DNA of 14,304 nucleotides from an uncultured Collinsella sp. (GCA_958424475.1 CATZTY010000007.1:1-14304), one strand, 5' to 3'; shown: positions 1 through 9,763, counted from the stretch's first letter. Program-made: numbers and translations. The notes: a model not told the origin generated them from the sequence alone.

Positions 1-4
1 AAAC

Positions 5-90
5 AAGAACGTCCCCAATGACTACAGCAAGAGTGTCCCTTTCGACTAGTCATTTAAGAACGTCCCCAATGACTACAAGGGGAGTAGTCA
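5..90. repeat. Short REP-like repeat cluster
   Basis: A 22-bp sequence occurs identically at 5-26 and 56-77. Its core, GTCCCCAATGACTA, lies at 11-24 and 62-75, and a related copy GTCCCTTTCGACTA lies between them at 35-48, so a GTCCC-N4-GACTA motif appears three times at 24-27 bp intervals. The last copy runs into a hairpin: TGACTAC (70-76) pairs with GTAGTCA (84-90) around a 7-nt loop. The palindrome GACTAGTC sits at 44-51. Three related motifs plus an inverted end resemble REP/BIME-type intergenic repeats. The window begins inside or next to it, so the full unit is not visible, and no transposase is present here. Confidence 0.6.
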
Positions 91-122
91 GCACCGCAGG
101 TTGAACCAACGTCAGCGAGCGA

Positions 123-214
123 CGTCCAAGGCGAACAAGTTGGCATGAAAAAGGCAGGGCATTGACCTTCTGGTCATGCCCTGTCTTTTGAATGACAAAT
201 TGTCGCCTTGGACG
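123..214. repeat. Perfect 12-bp inverted repeat enclosing the terminator
   Basis: CGTCCAAGGCGA at 123-134 is the exact reverse complement of TCGCCTTGGACG at 203-214. Pairing continues imperfectly on the inner side toward the terminator hairpin at 153-185, so the stretch could fold as one long nested structure. It is non-coding and lies beyond the 3' end of the LCP gene. Its role is unknown; it may be a folded transcript end or the remains of a palindromic element. Confidence 0.6.
148..189 (-). terminator. Intrinsic, probably bidirectional terminator after the LCP gene
   Basis: The arms 153-167 and 172-185 pair with a 4-nt loop and one bulged base. On the minus strand the stem is followed by five T (148-152); on the plus strand by four T (186-189). 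It lies about 70 nt beyond the LCP stop codon and would end the murA-LCP transcript. The T runs on both sides suggest it could also stop a plus-strand transcript entering from the left of the window. Confidence 0.8.
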
Positions 215-231
215 GCGCGCAGCGTCGAGCC

Positions 232-259
232 GTTACGGCGTTTGGTAAAACGCCGTAAC
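232..259 (-). other. 12-bp perfect hairpin touching the LCP stop codon
   Basis: GTTACGGCGTTT (232-243) and AAACGCCGTAAC (248-259) pair perfectly around a 4-nt loop. The stem begins at the base directly after the TAA stop of the LCP gene (260-262). No T run follows on either strand, so by itself it is not a classical intrinsic terminator. It may protect the mRNA 3' end or cause pausing before the true terminator at 148-189. Confidence 0.7.
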
Positions 260-1495
260 TTAGTAGTTGGCCTCGTAGCCGTTGCCGTCGCCGGTCGGCT
301 CTTCGTAGTAGTCCGAATCGCTCGAATCGCTTGAGTCATCGGGATCGTCAGAGCTGACCGATGAGGTTGCGGTACCGTTTGCGTAGTCGTCAGACGTGTT
401 GTTGTTCAGGTCGCCAATCGTAGAGCTGGAACCGTCGGAAAGACCCATGGTGTTGGGACCCTTGGGATCCTTGCCGGCATCGACGCGCTCCATCATTTCC
501 TTGAGCTCGTCCTCGTAGACAAAGACGTAGCTCACACCGTCGATCATGGTGCTGTCGTCGGCGTACGAGGGCAGGTTGGCCGAGTAGATACCGTCGACAT
601 CCATACCGCGCATGGCGTTGACCGTAGCCACGATATCCTGAACGCTCATATCGGTTACGAGCATATCGGACAGCGAATTAACCAGGCCAAAAATCTTCGT
701 GGCATCGAAGTTGTTGAGAATCTGGTTGGCAAGGGCGCCAAGCACCTGACGCTGATGGCGCATGCGCGTGTAATCGCCGTCGGCATAGATGTAGCGGCAG
801 CGGGCATAGGTAAGGGCGGTGGCGCCGTCCATATGCTGCTGACCAGCGGTAATCTTAATATCCAGGTGCTCGGGGTCGTCAACATCATCGGTTGCGTTAA
901 TGTCGATACCGCCAACCGAATCAATCAGCGCCTGCATACCGTCGAAGCTGACCTCGGCATAGTGGGAAATCTGAACACCGCACAGCTCGTTGACCGCCTC
1001 GACCATGGCCTCGGCGCCGCCAACGGTATGGCAGGCGTTGATCTTCATGGTCTCGCCCTTGTACTCGACCTTGGTGTCGCGCGGAACGGAAATGAGCGTC
1101 GCCTGCTTTTGCGTGGGGTCGATGCGTGCCAGGATAATCGAGTCGGCACGGTACGTATCCTCGCCCGGACGGCCGTCGGTGCCAAGAAGCAGCACGTAGA
1201 ACGGATCCTTTGCCTCATCGGTGTCAACCAGAACCCGACGCAGATTATCGGTAATGACATTAGAATCGCCGAGCTTGCCCATAATGGTGGCAAACCACAG
1301 GCCGGCAGCGGTAGTGGCACTCAGCAGCACACCAAGCACGACAATGAGCGCGACGTGACGAATCGTGTGGCTACGACGACGTTGACGAGCGCGCTCGGAA
1401 TAGCGAGCCACGTTATCGCGACTGTAGATCTTGGCCTGCGCACCAGTTGAGGGTCTTCGGGCGGTGGTATCCGCGAGGGGCTTTTTATTAAACAT
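260..1495 (-). CDS. LytR-CpsA-Psr (LCP) family wall-polymer ligase
   Basis: The 411-aa protein has a basic cytoplasmic N-terminus (RARQRRRSH around residues 35-43), one membrane anchor at about 47-72, and an extracellular LCP domain at about 97-245. Family motifs are visible: LLLGTDGRPGED, the ADSIILARID strand, SVPRDT, and the YTRMRHQRQ arginine cluster that contacts the lipid pyrophosphate. LCP enzymes transfer teichoic acids or other glycopolymers from undecaprenyl carriers to peptidoglycan. The last roughly 65 residues are a low-complexity Ser/Asp/Asn tail; no LytR_C domain is seen. I chose ATG at 1495 because an AGG lies 6 nt ahead of it; a TTG two codons earlier (1501) has no room for a ribosome binding site. 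It follows murA after 12 nt and is probably cotranscribed. The polymer it attaches cannot be told from sequence. Confidence 0.93.
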   Translation of the reverse strand: MFNKKPLADTTARRPSTGAQAKIYSRDNVARYSERARQRRRSHTIRHVALIVVLGVLLSATTAAGLWFATIMGKLGDSNVITDNLRRVLVDTDEAKDPFYVLLLGTDGRPGEDTYRADSIILARIDPTQKQATLISVPRDTKVEYKGETMKINACHTVGGAEAMVEAVNELCGVQISHYAEVSFDGMQALIDSVGGIDINATDDVDDPEHLDIKITAGQQHMDGATALTYARCRYIYADGDYTRMRHQRQVLGALANQILNNFDATKIFGLVNSLSDMLVTDMSVQDIVATVNAMRGMDVDGIYSANLPSYADDSTMIDGVSYVFVYEDELKEMMERVDAGKDPKGPNTMGLSDGSSSTIGDLNNNTSDDYANGTATSSVSSDDPDDSSDSSDSDYYEEPTGDGNGYEANY

Positions 1496-1507
1496 AGGCA
1501 ACCTGTA

Positions 1508-2791
1508 TTAGTAGATGACGGGATCGGGGACGGAAGCATGCTCGACATGCGCGCCGAGCGCCTGCAGCTTTTCGACAAACTGCTCGTAGCCGCGCTTGAT
1601 GTGATGGATGGCCGAAACCTCGGTCGTCCCGTCGGCGATCAAGCCCGCTACGACGAGGGCCGCTCCGCCACGCAGATCGGGCGAGGTAACCTGTGCACCC
1701 GAGAAGCCCTTAACGCCATGAATCATGGCATGATGGCTCTCGATACGAATGTCGGCACCCATGCGCACCAGCTCAGAGGCAAACATAAAGCGATTCTCGA
1801 AGATGTTCTCGGTAATAACGGAACTGCCGTCGGCAAGGGCGGAGAGCACCATAATCTGCGCCTGCATGTCCGTCGGGAAGCCGGGGAACGGAAGCGTCTG
1901 GATGTCGACCGGCTTGATACGCTCGGCACGGTTCACATGGACGCCATCCTCGACGCGCTCGCAGTCGATACCCATGAGCTCCATCTTCTTGAGCACCATG
2001 CCCAAGTGAATGGGGCAAAAGCCCGTGACATCGACACCGCGATCGTCGGCCATCAGCGCACCGGCGACGATAAAGGTACCGGCCTCGATGCGGTCGCCCA
2101 CTACGCGATGGGTAACGGGATGCAGCTCTTCCACGCCCTCGATGGTCACGACAGGCGTACCGGCGCCGACAATCTTAGCGCCCATCTCGTTGAGCATGTT
2201 GGCGAGATCGACGATCTCGGGCTCGCGGGCGGCATTGTCGATAACCGTGGTGCCCTGTGCGCGCACAGAGGCCATGATGAGGTTCTCGGTCGCACCGACG
2301 CTGGCGAACTCGAGCGTGACGGTGGTACCGCGCAGACCTTGGGGCGCATTAGCGTTGATGTAACCGTGGGCGGTATCGAACTCAACGCCCAGGGCCTCAA
2401 GACCAAGAATGTGCATATCGATCTTGCGAGCACCCAGGTTGCAGCCGCCCGGCATGGCAATTTTGGCGCGATGGAAGCGACCCAGCAGGGGTCCCATGAC
2501 GGCGGTGGAAGCACGCATCTTGGCAACGAGCTCGTAGGGGGCCTCCCAAGAATCGACCTGAGAGGTATCAATCTCGAGCGTGTGCTCGTCGAGAACATCG
2601 ATCGTAGCGCCCATGCCCTTGAGCACCTTGCCCATCACGTGGACATCGGAAATATCGGGCACGTTCTGCAGCGTCGTCTTGCCCGGCGCCAGAAGCGTTG
2701 CCGCCATGAGTTTGAGCGCGGAGTTCTTGGCGCCCGAAACGGGCACGGAGCCTCCGATGGCGTGGCCACCCTCAACGCGGATAATATCCAA
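1508..2791 (-). CDS. murA: UDP-N-acetylglucosamine 1-carboxyvinyltransferase MurA
   Basis: MurA transfers enolpyruvate from PEP to UDP-GlcNAc, the first committed cytoplasmic step of peptidoglycan synthesis. The 427-aa length is normal. Lys22-Asn23 in SGAKNSAL are the substrate-binding pair, and the catalytic loop reads MPGGCNLGARKIDMHI with Cys at residue 117. That cysteine is the fosfomycin target, so this is the Cys type rather than the resistant Asp type. GFPTDMQAQ carries the conserved Asp near the end of the second domain. Translation starts at a TTG (2791) with AAAGGG (2798-2803) placed 6 nt upstream; the N-terminus MDIIRVEGG matches family starts. It lies downstream of atpC, as in several Gram-positives, but a strong terminator separates the two. 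The LCP gene follows after 12 nt. Confidence 0.97.
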   Translation of the reverse strand: MDIIRVEGGHAIGGSVPVSGAKNSALKLMAATLLAPGKTTLQNVPDISDVHVMGKVLKGMGATIDVLDEHTLEIDTSQVDSWEAPYELVAKMRASTAVMGPLLGRFHRAKIAMPGGCNLGARKIDMHILGLEALGVEFDTAHGYINANAPQGLRGTTVTLEFASVGATENLIMASVRAQGTTVIDNAAREPEIVDLANMLNEMGAKIVGAGTPVVTIEGVEELHPVTHRVVGDRIEAGTFIVAGALMADDRGVDVTGFCPIHLGMVLKKMELMGIDCERVEDGVHVNRAERIKPVDIQTLPFPGFPTDMQAQIMVLSALADGSSVITENIFENRFMFASELVRMGADIRIESHHAMIHGVKGFSGAQVTSPDLRGGAALVVAGLIADGTTEVSAIHHIKRGYEQFVEKLQALGAHVEHASVPDPVIY

Positions 2792-2804
2792 GGTCTACCC
2801 TTTC

Positions 2805-2843
2805 AAAAAGCATGCCCGGGGTGGCTGGGCCATCCCGGGCATG
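2805..2843 (-). terminator. Strong intrinsic terminator after atpC, abutting the murA RBS
   Basis: On the minus strand CATGCCCGGG (2834-2843) pairs perfectly with CCCGGGCATG (2811-2820). Inside, TGGC pairs with GCCA after one mismatch, leaving a 3-nt loop CCA. The stem is followed by C and five T (2805-2809). It ends the atp operon 37 nt beyond the atpC stop. The T run ends one base from the AAAGGG that serves murA, so there is no space for a promoter between terminator and murA. Any promoter for murA must lie upstream of or within the hairpin. Confidence 0.88.
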
Positions 2844-2879
2844 ATGTGTTCGCAAATGGTCGAACGCTAAATCGTTTGA

Positions 2880-3272
2880 CTATTGGGCAAGCTTGAGCTT
2901 ACACCATGCGATTTCATTATAGAGGTAGGCGCGGCGTGCATCATCCTCCGACAAATTACCCAGCTTCTCTTCAAAACCTTGAATATCAGCTTTAAGCTTG
3001 TCGGCATCGACGGTCGCCAAATCGCAAGCGCGCTCGGCGAGAACGGTCACGACATCGTCCGCAACCTGGGCATAGCCGCCGGCCACGGCAAACGTGTGGT
3101 CGACAGTGCCCATGGCCTTATCGGAAACGCGAACGTAACCGCGGTCGATCGTGCAGATCTCGCTGGAGTGAGCAGGCAGGACGCCAAACTCGCCATCCGT
3201 GGACGGAATCGACACAAACGCAGCGTCGCCCTCATAGGCGCAGCTCACGGGGCACACGATGCGGATACGCAT
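2880..3272 (-). CDS. atpC: ATP synthase F1 epsilon subunit
   Basis: The 130-aa epsilon subunit belongs to the central rotor stalk; it couples gamma to the c-ring and can inhibit ATP hydrolysis. The N-terminal beta-sandwich covers about residues 1-85, with the family pattern DGEFGVLPAHSS and FAVAGGYAQVADDVVTVLAE. A C-terminal helical hairpin covers about 90-130. Length is usual. The ATG at 3272 lies 3 nt behind the atpD stop, and its ribosome binding site GGGGGAG is made by the last codons of atpD, which suggests translational coupling. It is the last gene of the operon and is followed by a terminator. The N-terminus begins with RIRIVCPVS, typical of actinobacterial-type epsilon subunits. Confidence 0.95.
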   Translation of the reverse strand: MRIRIVCPVSCAYEGDAAFVSIPSTDGEFGVLPAHSSEICTIDRGYVRVSDKAMGTVDHTFAVAGGYAQVADDVVTVLAERACDLATVDADKLKADIQGFEEKLGNLSEDDARRAYLYNEIAWCKLKLAQ

Positions 3273-3275
3273 AAC

Positions 3276-5638
<2,363 letters not shown>

Positions 5639-5643
5639 GGGGC

Positions 5644-7242
5644 TTAGTTCTCCTCTGATCCAGAAACATCCGAATGGTGCTTGGCCATGAACTGCTGCTT
5701 GAAGTCGCCGATGACGCGCAAGAGCTCAGCCTTGGTGTCATCATCGATCTTCTTGGCGCGAACCTTGTCGAGCAGCGAGCCAAAGCCATTGTCCATGTAC
5801 TCGATGAGCTCAGCACGGAAAGGCAGCACGTCGGCGATCTCCAGGTCATCCAGGAAGCCCTCGTTGCCAGCGAACAGCGTAACGATCTGCTCGCCAACCT
5901 CAAACGGCTTGTAACGCGGCTGCTTAAGGAGCTCGGTCATGCGGGCACCATGGGTCAGCTGCTTCTGAGTAGCCTCGTCGAGGTCGGAGCCGAACTGCGT
6001 AAAGCCGGCGAGCTCCTGGTACGAAGCAAGGTCCAGACGGAGGTTACCGGCGACCTGCTTCATAGCCTTGGTCTGCGCGTCGCCACCGACGCGGGACACG
6101 GAAATGCCCACGTCGACTGCCGGGCGCTGGCCCTGGAAGAAGAGCTCGGACTGCAGGTAGATCTGACCATCGGTAATGGAAATGACGTTGGTCGGAATGT
6201 AGGCCGAGACGTCACCGTCCTGGGTCTCGATAATCGGCAGAGCCGTCATGGAGCCGTAACCGTTCTTCTTGGACATCTTGACGGCACGCTCGAGCAAACG
6301 AGAGTGCAGGTAGAAGATGTCGCCAGGATAGGCCTCGCGTCCGGGCGGACGATGCAGCGTCAGCGACATCTGACGGTAGGCCACAGCCTGCTTGGACAGG
6401 TCGTCGTAGATGACGAGCACGTGGCCGCCGGGGTTGGTCTCGCTGGCGGGCTTGCCGTCCTCGCCGTTGTACATGAAGAACTCGCCGATAGCGGCACCGG
6501 CCATAGGCGCGATGTACTGCATAGGGGCGGAATCGGCAGCGGTGGCCGAAACGATGATGGTGTAGTCGAGCGCACCGTGCTGAGCGAGGGTCTCGCGGAT
6601 GTTGGCAACCGTGGAGGCCTTCTGGCCGATGGCGACATAGATGCAGACCATGCCCTTGCCGCGCTGGTTGAGGATAGCGTCGATGGCAATGGCGGTCTTA
6701 CCGGTCTTACGGTCGCCGATGATGAGCTCTCGCTGACCGCGACCAATAGGCACCATGGAGTCGATGGCCAACAGGCCGGTCTGAACCGGCTCGCACACCG
6801 GGGTACGGTCGATGACGCCGGGGGCCTTGAACTCAATGGGACGACGGTGCGTGGCGACGATGTCGCCCAGGCCGTCGATGGGCTGGCCGAGCGGATTGAC
6901 GACGCGGCCGAGCATGGCGCGGCTCACGGGGATATCCATAATGCGGCCAGTGGTGCGGCACTCGTCGCCTTCCTTGATGGAGTCGACGGCACCGAACAGA
7001 ACGGCGCCGACCTCGTCACGGTCAAGGTTCTGGGCAAGGCCGAAGACGGTCTCACCGGTATCGGAGCTCTTGAACTCCAGAAGCTCGCCTGCCATGGCGC
7101 TCTTGAGGCCGGAGACGCGCGCGATGCCGTCGCCTACCTCGTCGACCGTTGAAACCTCATGCGTATCGACCGTCGCTGAGAGGCTCGTGAGCTGCTCCTG
7201 CAGTTTCTTGGCGATATCCTGGGCATTGAGGGTTTCGGACAT
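5644..7242 (-). CDS. atpA: ATP synthase F1 alpha subunit
   Basis: The 532-aa alpha subunit carries the non-catalytic nucleotide sites and supplies the arginine finger to the beta site. The P-loop GDRKTGKT is at residues 176-183, and the arginine finger is Arg384 in [15 protein letters not shown]. The N-terminal helix that binds delta is present (residues 1-20). The C-terminus, from about 500 on, is a charged Lys/Asp/Glu-rich tail somewhat longer than in E. coli (513 aa). The ATG at 7242 overlaps the atpH stop by one base (TAATG), with GGAGGTG 7 nt upstream inside the last codons of atpH. Confidence 0.98.
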   Translation of the reverse strand: MSETLNAQDIAKKLQEQLTSLSATVDTHEVSTVDEVGDGIARVSGLKSAMAGELLEFKSSDTGETVFGLAQNLDRDEVGAVLFGAVDSIKEGDECRTTGRIMDIPVSRAMLGRVVNPLGQPIDGLGDIVATHRRPIEFKAPGVIDRTPVCEPVQTGLLAIDSMVPIGRGQRELIIGDRKTGKTAIAIDAILNQRGKGMVCIYVAIGQKASTVANIRETLAQHGALDYTIIVSATAADSAPMQYIAPMAGAAIGEFFMYNGEDGKPASETNPGGHVLVIYDDLSKQAVAYRQMSLTLHRPPGREAYPGDIFYLHSRLLERAVKMSKKNGYGSMTALPIIETQDGDVSAYIPTNVISITDGQIYLQSELFFQGQRPAVDVGISVSRVGGDAQTKAMKQVAGNLRLDLASYQELAGFTQFGSDLDEATQKQLTHGARMTELLKQPRYKPFEVGEQIVTLFAGNEGFLDDLEIADVLPFRAELIEYMDNGFGSLLDKVRAKKIDDDTKAELLRVIGDFKQQFMAKHHSDVSGSEEN

Positions 7243-7718
7243 TAGGCTTCACCTCCGTACGAATTAGCAGAGTTTGCGAGGGTCTCCTGCGCGATGCGCA
7301 GCTGCGTCTTGACGGAAATGTCACGACGCTCGCCGCGGGCCTCGAGCACCAGGCCGCCCACGATAGACGGGTCGACCTGCTCGATAAGGAATACCTTGCG
7401 GCCGAAGTCCTGCTCGCATTTCTTAGTGATGGTTTGACGCAGCTCGTCGTCGAGCGGGATCGCCGTGGTGACGGTCACGCCCACTACATCCTCGTCTTCC
7501 TCGGCAACATACTTAAAGGCAGCTGCCACCTTGGGAAGAAGGTCGAGCTGGTCGCGCTTGGACATGGTGTCGAGCACGGCGATGATCTCGGGGCTGGCGC
7601 TAGCCAGACGCTCGATCATCTCGAGGTCCTCGAACACATGGTTCTCGGCCTTGGCGGCTTCCAAAAGGGAGCGCGCGTAGGTCTCGAGCACCTTGTCCTG
7701 ATAGCGGCTAGTCGGCAT
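7242..7718 (-). CDS. atpH: ATP synthase F1 delta subunit, compact form
   Basis: Delta (OSCP) joins the top of F1 to the peripheral stalk b subunits. The N-terminal helical domain starts at [18 protein letters not shown], and the C-terminal domain shows the family pattern [26 protein letters not shown] split over residues of about 120-145. At 158 aa it is shorter than the E. coli protein (177 aa). By eye the missing part falls in the N-terminal domain, between DTMSKRDQL and [11 protein letters not shown], where E. coli has about two helices more. The ATG at 7718 overlaps the end of atpF by 11 nt. Identity rests on operon position and on the C-terminal pattern. Confidence 0.92.
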   Translation of the reverse strand: MPTSRYQDKVLETYARSLLEAAKAENHVFEDLEMIERLASASPEIIAVLDTMSKRDQLDLLPKVAAAFKYVAEEDEDVVGVTVTTAIPLDDELRQTITKKCEQDFGRKVFLIEQVDPSIVGGLVLEARGERRDISVKTQLRIAQETLANSANSYGGEA

Positions 7719-8310
7719 TCAGGCTACCTGCTTCCTGAATGTAGTGCTCGATGAGCTTTTTCTGCTCGGCCTCGTCCTCAAGTGCCTCGCCCACGATCTT
7801 GGTGGCGACGGCAACGGACAGGTCGGCGATGGAGCTCGCGGCACCGGCGTAGATGGACTTGCGCTCGTCCTCGACGGTCGTATGGGCCTTGGCGATGATC
7901 TCCTCGGCCTCCTTGTGGGCAGCCTCGATGATACGGGCGCGCTCGGACTCGGCGTCCTTACGGGCCTCGAGAACAATGTCGGCAGCCTGACGACGGGCGT
8001 CGGTGACGATCGAGTCGGACTCAGCACGCTTGGCGATAGCCTCCTGCTTGGTCTTCTCGGCCTCGTCGAGGCTCTCCTCGATCTTCTTGCCGCGCTCCTC
8101 CATGGTTTTCATGATGCCCGGCAGGGCGACCTTGGCCAGCACGATCCAGATAATCAGGAAGGCGATAAGCGCCGGGATGAACTCCGCCATCTTAGGGATG
8201 AGGATGTCCGCACCGGCAGCGCCGTCCTCAGCGAACGCGGAAACCGGCATGAGCAGCGCGGCCGCGGACGCGGAGAGTGCGATCGCGCTCTTCTGGGATG
8301 AAAGATTCAT
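7708..8310 (-). CDS. atpF: ATP synthase Fo b subunit with signal-peptide-like N-terminus
   Basis: Subunit b forms the peripheral stalk. The membrane helix is at about residues 42-63 (FIPALIAFLIIWIVLAKVAL), followed by PGIMKTMEERGKKIEESL and a long charged coiled coil rich in Ala, Glu, Arg and Lys up to about 160. The 200-aa length exceeds the usual 156-170. The extra part is N-terminal: residues 1-27 look like a secretory signal peptide (Lys7, a hydrophobic run IALSASAAALLMPVS, then AFA-ED as a plausible signal peptidase I site). There is no lipobox Cys. The ATG at 8310 has GGAG 8 nt upstream. atpE ends 15 nt before it, and it overlaps atpH by 11 nt. Confidence 0.94.
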   Translation of the reverse strand: MNLSSQKSAIALSASAAALLMPVSAFAEDGAAGADILIPKMAEFIPALIAFLIIWIVLAKVALPGIMKTMEERGKKIEESLDEAEKTKQEAIAKRAESDSIVTDARRQAADIVLEARKDAESERARIIEAAHKEAEEIIAKAHTTVEDERKSIYAGAASSIADLSVAVATKIVGEALEDEAEQKKLIEHYIQEAGSLNAD

Positions 8311-8325
8311 ACTTGACGCTCCGTG

Positions 8326-8520
8326 CTATTTAACGATCAGCGCGACAACGAAGCCGATCAGAGCCAGAGCCTCGCCGAAGGCGGAGCCCATGATGAAGAC
8401 GGTGAACACGCGGCCCTGGACCTCAGGCTGACGGGCCATAGCACCCGTAGCACCCAGAGCAGACAGGCCGATAGCAAGACCAGCGCCGATAACACCGAGA
8501 CCGTAACCGATAACTCCCAC
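8326..8520 (-). CDS. atpE: ATP synthase Fo c subunit
   Basis: The c-ring proteolipid carries ions through Fo. Helix 1 holds the glycine-rich run GAGLAIGLSALGATGAM, the polar loop is ARQPEVQGR, and helix 2 holds the ion-binding Glu50 in GSAFGEALALIGFVV. Aligned by eye to the Na+-type c subunit of Ilyobacter tartaricus through ARQPE, the Na+ ligands Gln32 and Ser66 are replaced by Ile17 and Ala51, so H+ coupling is inferred. At 64 aa it is short. The GTG start (8520) has AAAGGAGG just upstream, and an in-frame TAA at 8545-8547 with no other start codon between rules out a longer N-terminus. It sits 124 nt behind atpB. Confidence 0.96.
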   Translation of the reverse strand: MGVIGYGLGVIGAGLAIGLSALGATGAMARQPEVQGRVFTVFIMGSAFGEALALIGFVVALIVK

Positions 8521-8644
8521 GATTCCTCCTTTGTCGTGCGTGTCTTATTTCACGCAGGATAACCTTTTTATAACTGCCGGGCTCCATGGGTACGGGCACC
8601 GGCGGTTTAACGAATTGCCTTACCTTTAAGGCGCGAACGGAAGA
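8521..8644 (-). promoter_or_regulatory. Structured atpB-atpE intergenic leader with strong RBS
   Basis: All other junctions in this operon are at most 15 nt or overlap, but this gap is 124 nt. In minus-strand RNA, GCCUUA (8627-8632 side) and UAAGGC (8617-8622 side) form a perfect 6-bp hairpin with a 4-nt loop. GCCGG (8599-8603) and CCGGC (8576-8580) bracket a second, weaker structure. An A/U-rich stretch and the strong Shine-Dalgarno AAAGGAGG (8525-8532) follow, directly ahead of the atpE GTG. Subunit c is needed in many copies per complex, and E. coli uses an enhancer upstream of atpE, so a translation or mRNA-stability role is plausible. No T run follows either hairpin, so it is not a terminator. 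Confidence 0.5.
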
Positions 8645-9448
8645 CTACTCCTCCTCCGCGACCTCCTCTGCCTCGGAGACATACACGGCGGTAAGGACCG
8701 TGAAGACGTAAGCCTGGATGGCGCCGACCACAAGCTCGATCGCATAGATCAGGATGAGGATGGCAAGCCAGGCCAGCGAAGGCAGGGCGCCGACGGCGTG
8801 GGCCGCGGAAACCTGCTGAAGCAGCGGCTGCATGAACATGCTCGCCATGATGGCGAACGAGCCCATGACCACGTGTCCTGCGAACATGTTGCAGAACAGA
8901 CGGACGGCGAGCGTGATGAGGCGCAGGAAGGTCGAGAAGAGCTCGACGACCCACACGAGCACGTTCATCGGGAAGCTCACGCCCTGCGGGGCGAGGCTCT
9001 TGATGTAGCCGATCACGCCGTGAGCCTTGCATCCGTAGTAGATGAAGTACACGAAGGCGAAGATGGCGAGCGCGGCGGTGGAGCCGATTGCGCCGGTGCC
9101 GGGCTTCATTCCCGGGATCAGGCCGATCATGTTGTTGATCAGGATGAACAGGAAAAGCGAGCACAGGAACGGGAAGTGCTTCTTCCAGTTCTCACCCACG
9201 ACGCCCTTGCCGATATCGTTCTCGACGTACTCGATGATGTACTCGAAACCGTTGACGAAGAAGCCCTTGGGAACCAGGGTCTGCTTCTTCTTGAACACGG
9301 CCAGGACGATCAGGAGCACGATCGTGGAGACGATCAGCCAAAACGAGTACTGCGTGATGCCGCATCTCAGATCGCCCACGACAGGGGTGGAGCTGAACTC
9401 GCTGACCAGATGATTAATCTCATCAGGCAGCTTTTCAAAAATTTCCAC
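8645..9448 (-). CDS. atpB: ATP synthase Fo a subunit
   Basis: Subunit a is the membrane stator that provides the ion half-channels beside the c-ring. The 267-aa protein has about five or six membrane segments: roughly 34-53, 92-113, 124-141, 163-200 and 215-258. The essential arginine is Arg183 in LITLAVRLFCNMFAGH. Most homologues have RLFGN here; this one has Cys186 in place of that Gly. The acidic tail EAEEVAEEE is at the C-terminus. Translation starts at GTG (9448) with AAAGG 6 nt upstream. The preceding small membrane gene ends 3 nt before it. Confidence 0.96.
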   Translation of the reverse strand: MEIFEKLPDEINHLVSEFSSTPVVGDLRCGITQYSFWLIVSTIVLLIVLAVFKKKQTLVPKGFFVNGFEYIIEYVENDIGKGVVGENWKKHFPFLCSLFLFILINNMIGLIPGMKPGTGAIGSTAALAIFAFVYFIYYGCKAHGVIGYIKSLAPQGVSFPMNVLVWVVELFSTFLRLITLAVRLFCNMFAGHVVMGSFAIMASMFMQPLLQQVSAAHAVGALPSLAWLAILILIYAIELVVGAIQAYVFTVLTAVYVSEAEEVAEEE

Positions 9449-9451
9449 GAC

Positions 9452-9763
9452 TTACCTTTCGACCTCATGAGGATCTCGCAGCGCCTTGGCGACGCGAACC
9501 GCGCAGGCGGCCATAAAGGCCACGAAGCCGATCGCCTCGCCCAGGAGGAACATGCGAAATGCCTCTCCGAACAACACAAACACAACCAAGGTAAAGACGA
9601 GCAGGGCGATTGCCGAGACCGCCAGACTCACCATACCCTTGAGCATGTCCGCATTCTGCTTATCGTCAAGAACCGGCTTGAGCGTAAAGACAAAGGGAAG
9701 AAAGGCGACCGCGCCCGCGATGGCGCCTGCAACGATAGCGAGCAGATCGGCTATCTGAAACAT
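9452..9763 (-). CDS. atpI: Small membrane protein, AtpI-like (ATP synthase subunit I)
   Basis: This 103-aa protein is nearly all hydrophobic, with membrane segments at about residues 4-28, 44-66 and 69-90 and a charged C-terminus (RVAKALRDPHEVER). It is first in the atp operon and ends 3 nt before atpB, the usual place of atpI, whose product assists c-ring assembly in some bacteria. The family assignment rests on position, size and topology, not on a diagnostic motif. I chose ATG at 9763 because GAGG lies 6 nt ahead; a GTG four codons upstream (9775) has its AAGG too close. It could be an unrelated small membrane protein. Confidence 0.7.
   Translation of the reverse strand: MFQIADLLAIVAGAIAGAVAFLPFVFTLKPVLDDKQNADMLKGMVSLAVSAIALLVFTLVVFVLFGEAFRMFLLGEAIGFVAFMAACAVRVAKALRDPHEVER

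Noticed and set aside
5..77. CRISPR array
   Set aside because: Only two exact copies of 22 bp with a related motif between them; no regular spacers and no cas genes.
5674..7152. 492-aa open frame on the plus strand opposite atpA
   Set aside because: Low-complexity, Asp/Gly/Val-rich translation typical of antisense of a GC-rich gene.
8326..8520. Na+-translocating ATP synthase
   Set aside because: The c subunit lacks the Gln and Ser ligands of the Na+ signature, although Glu50 is present.
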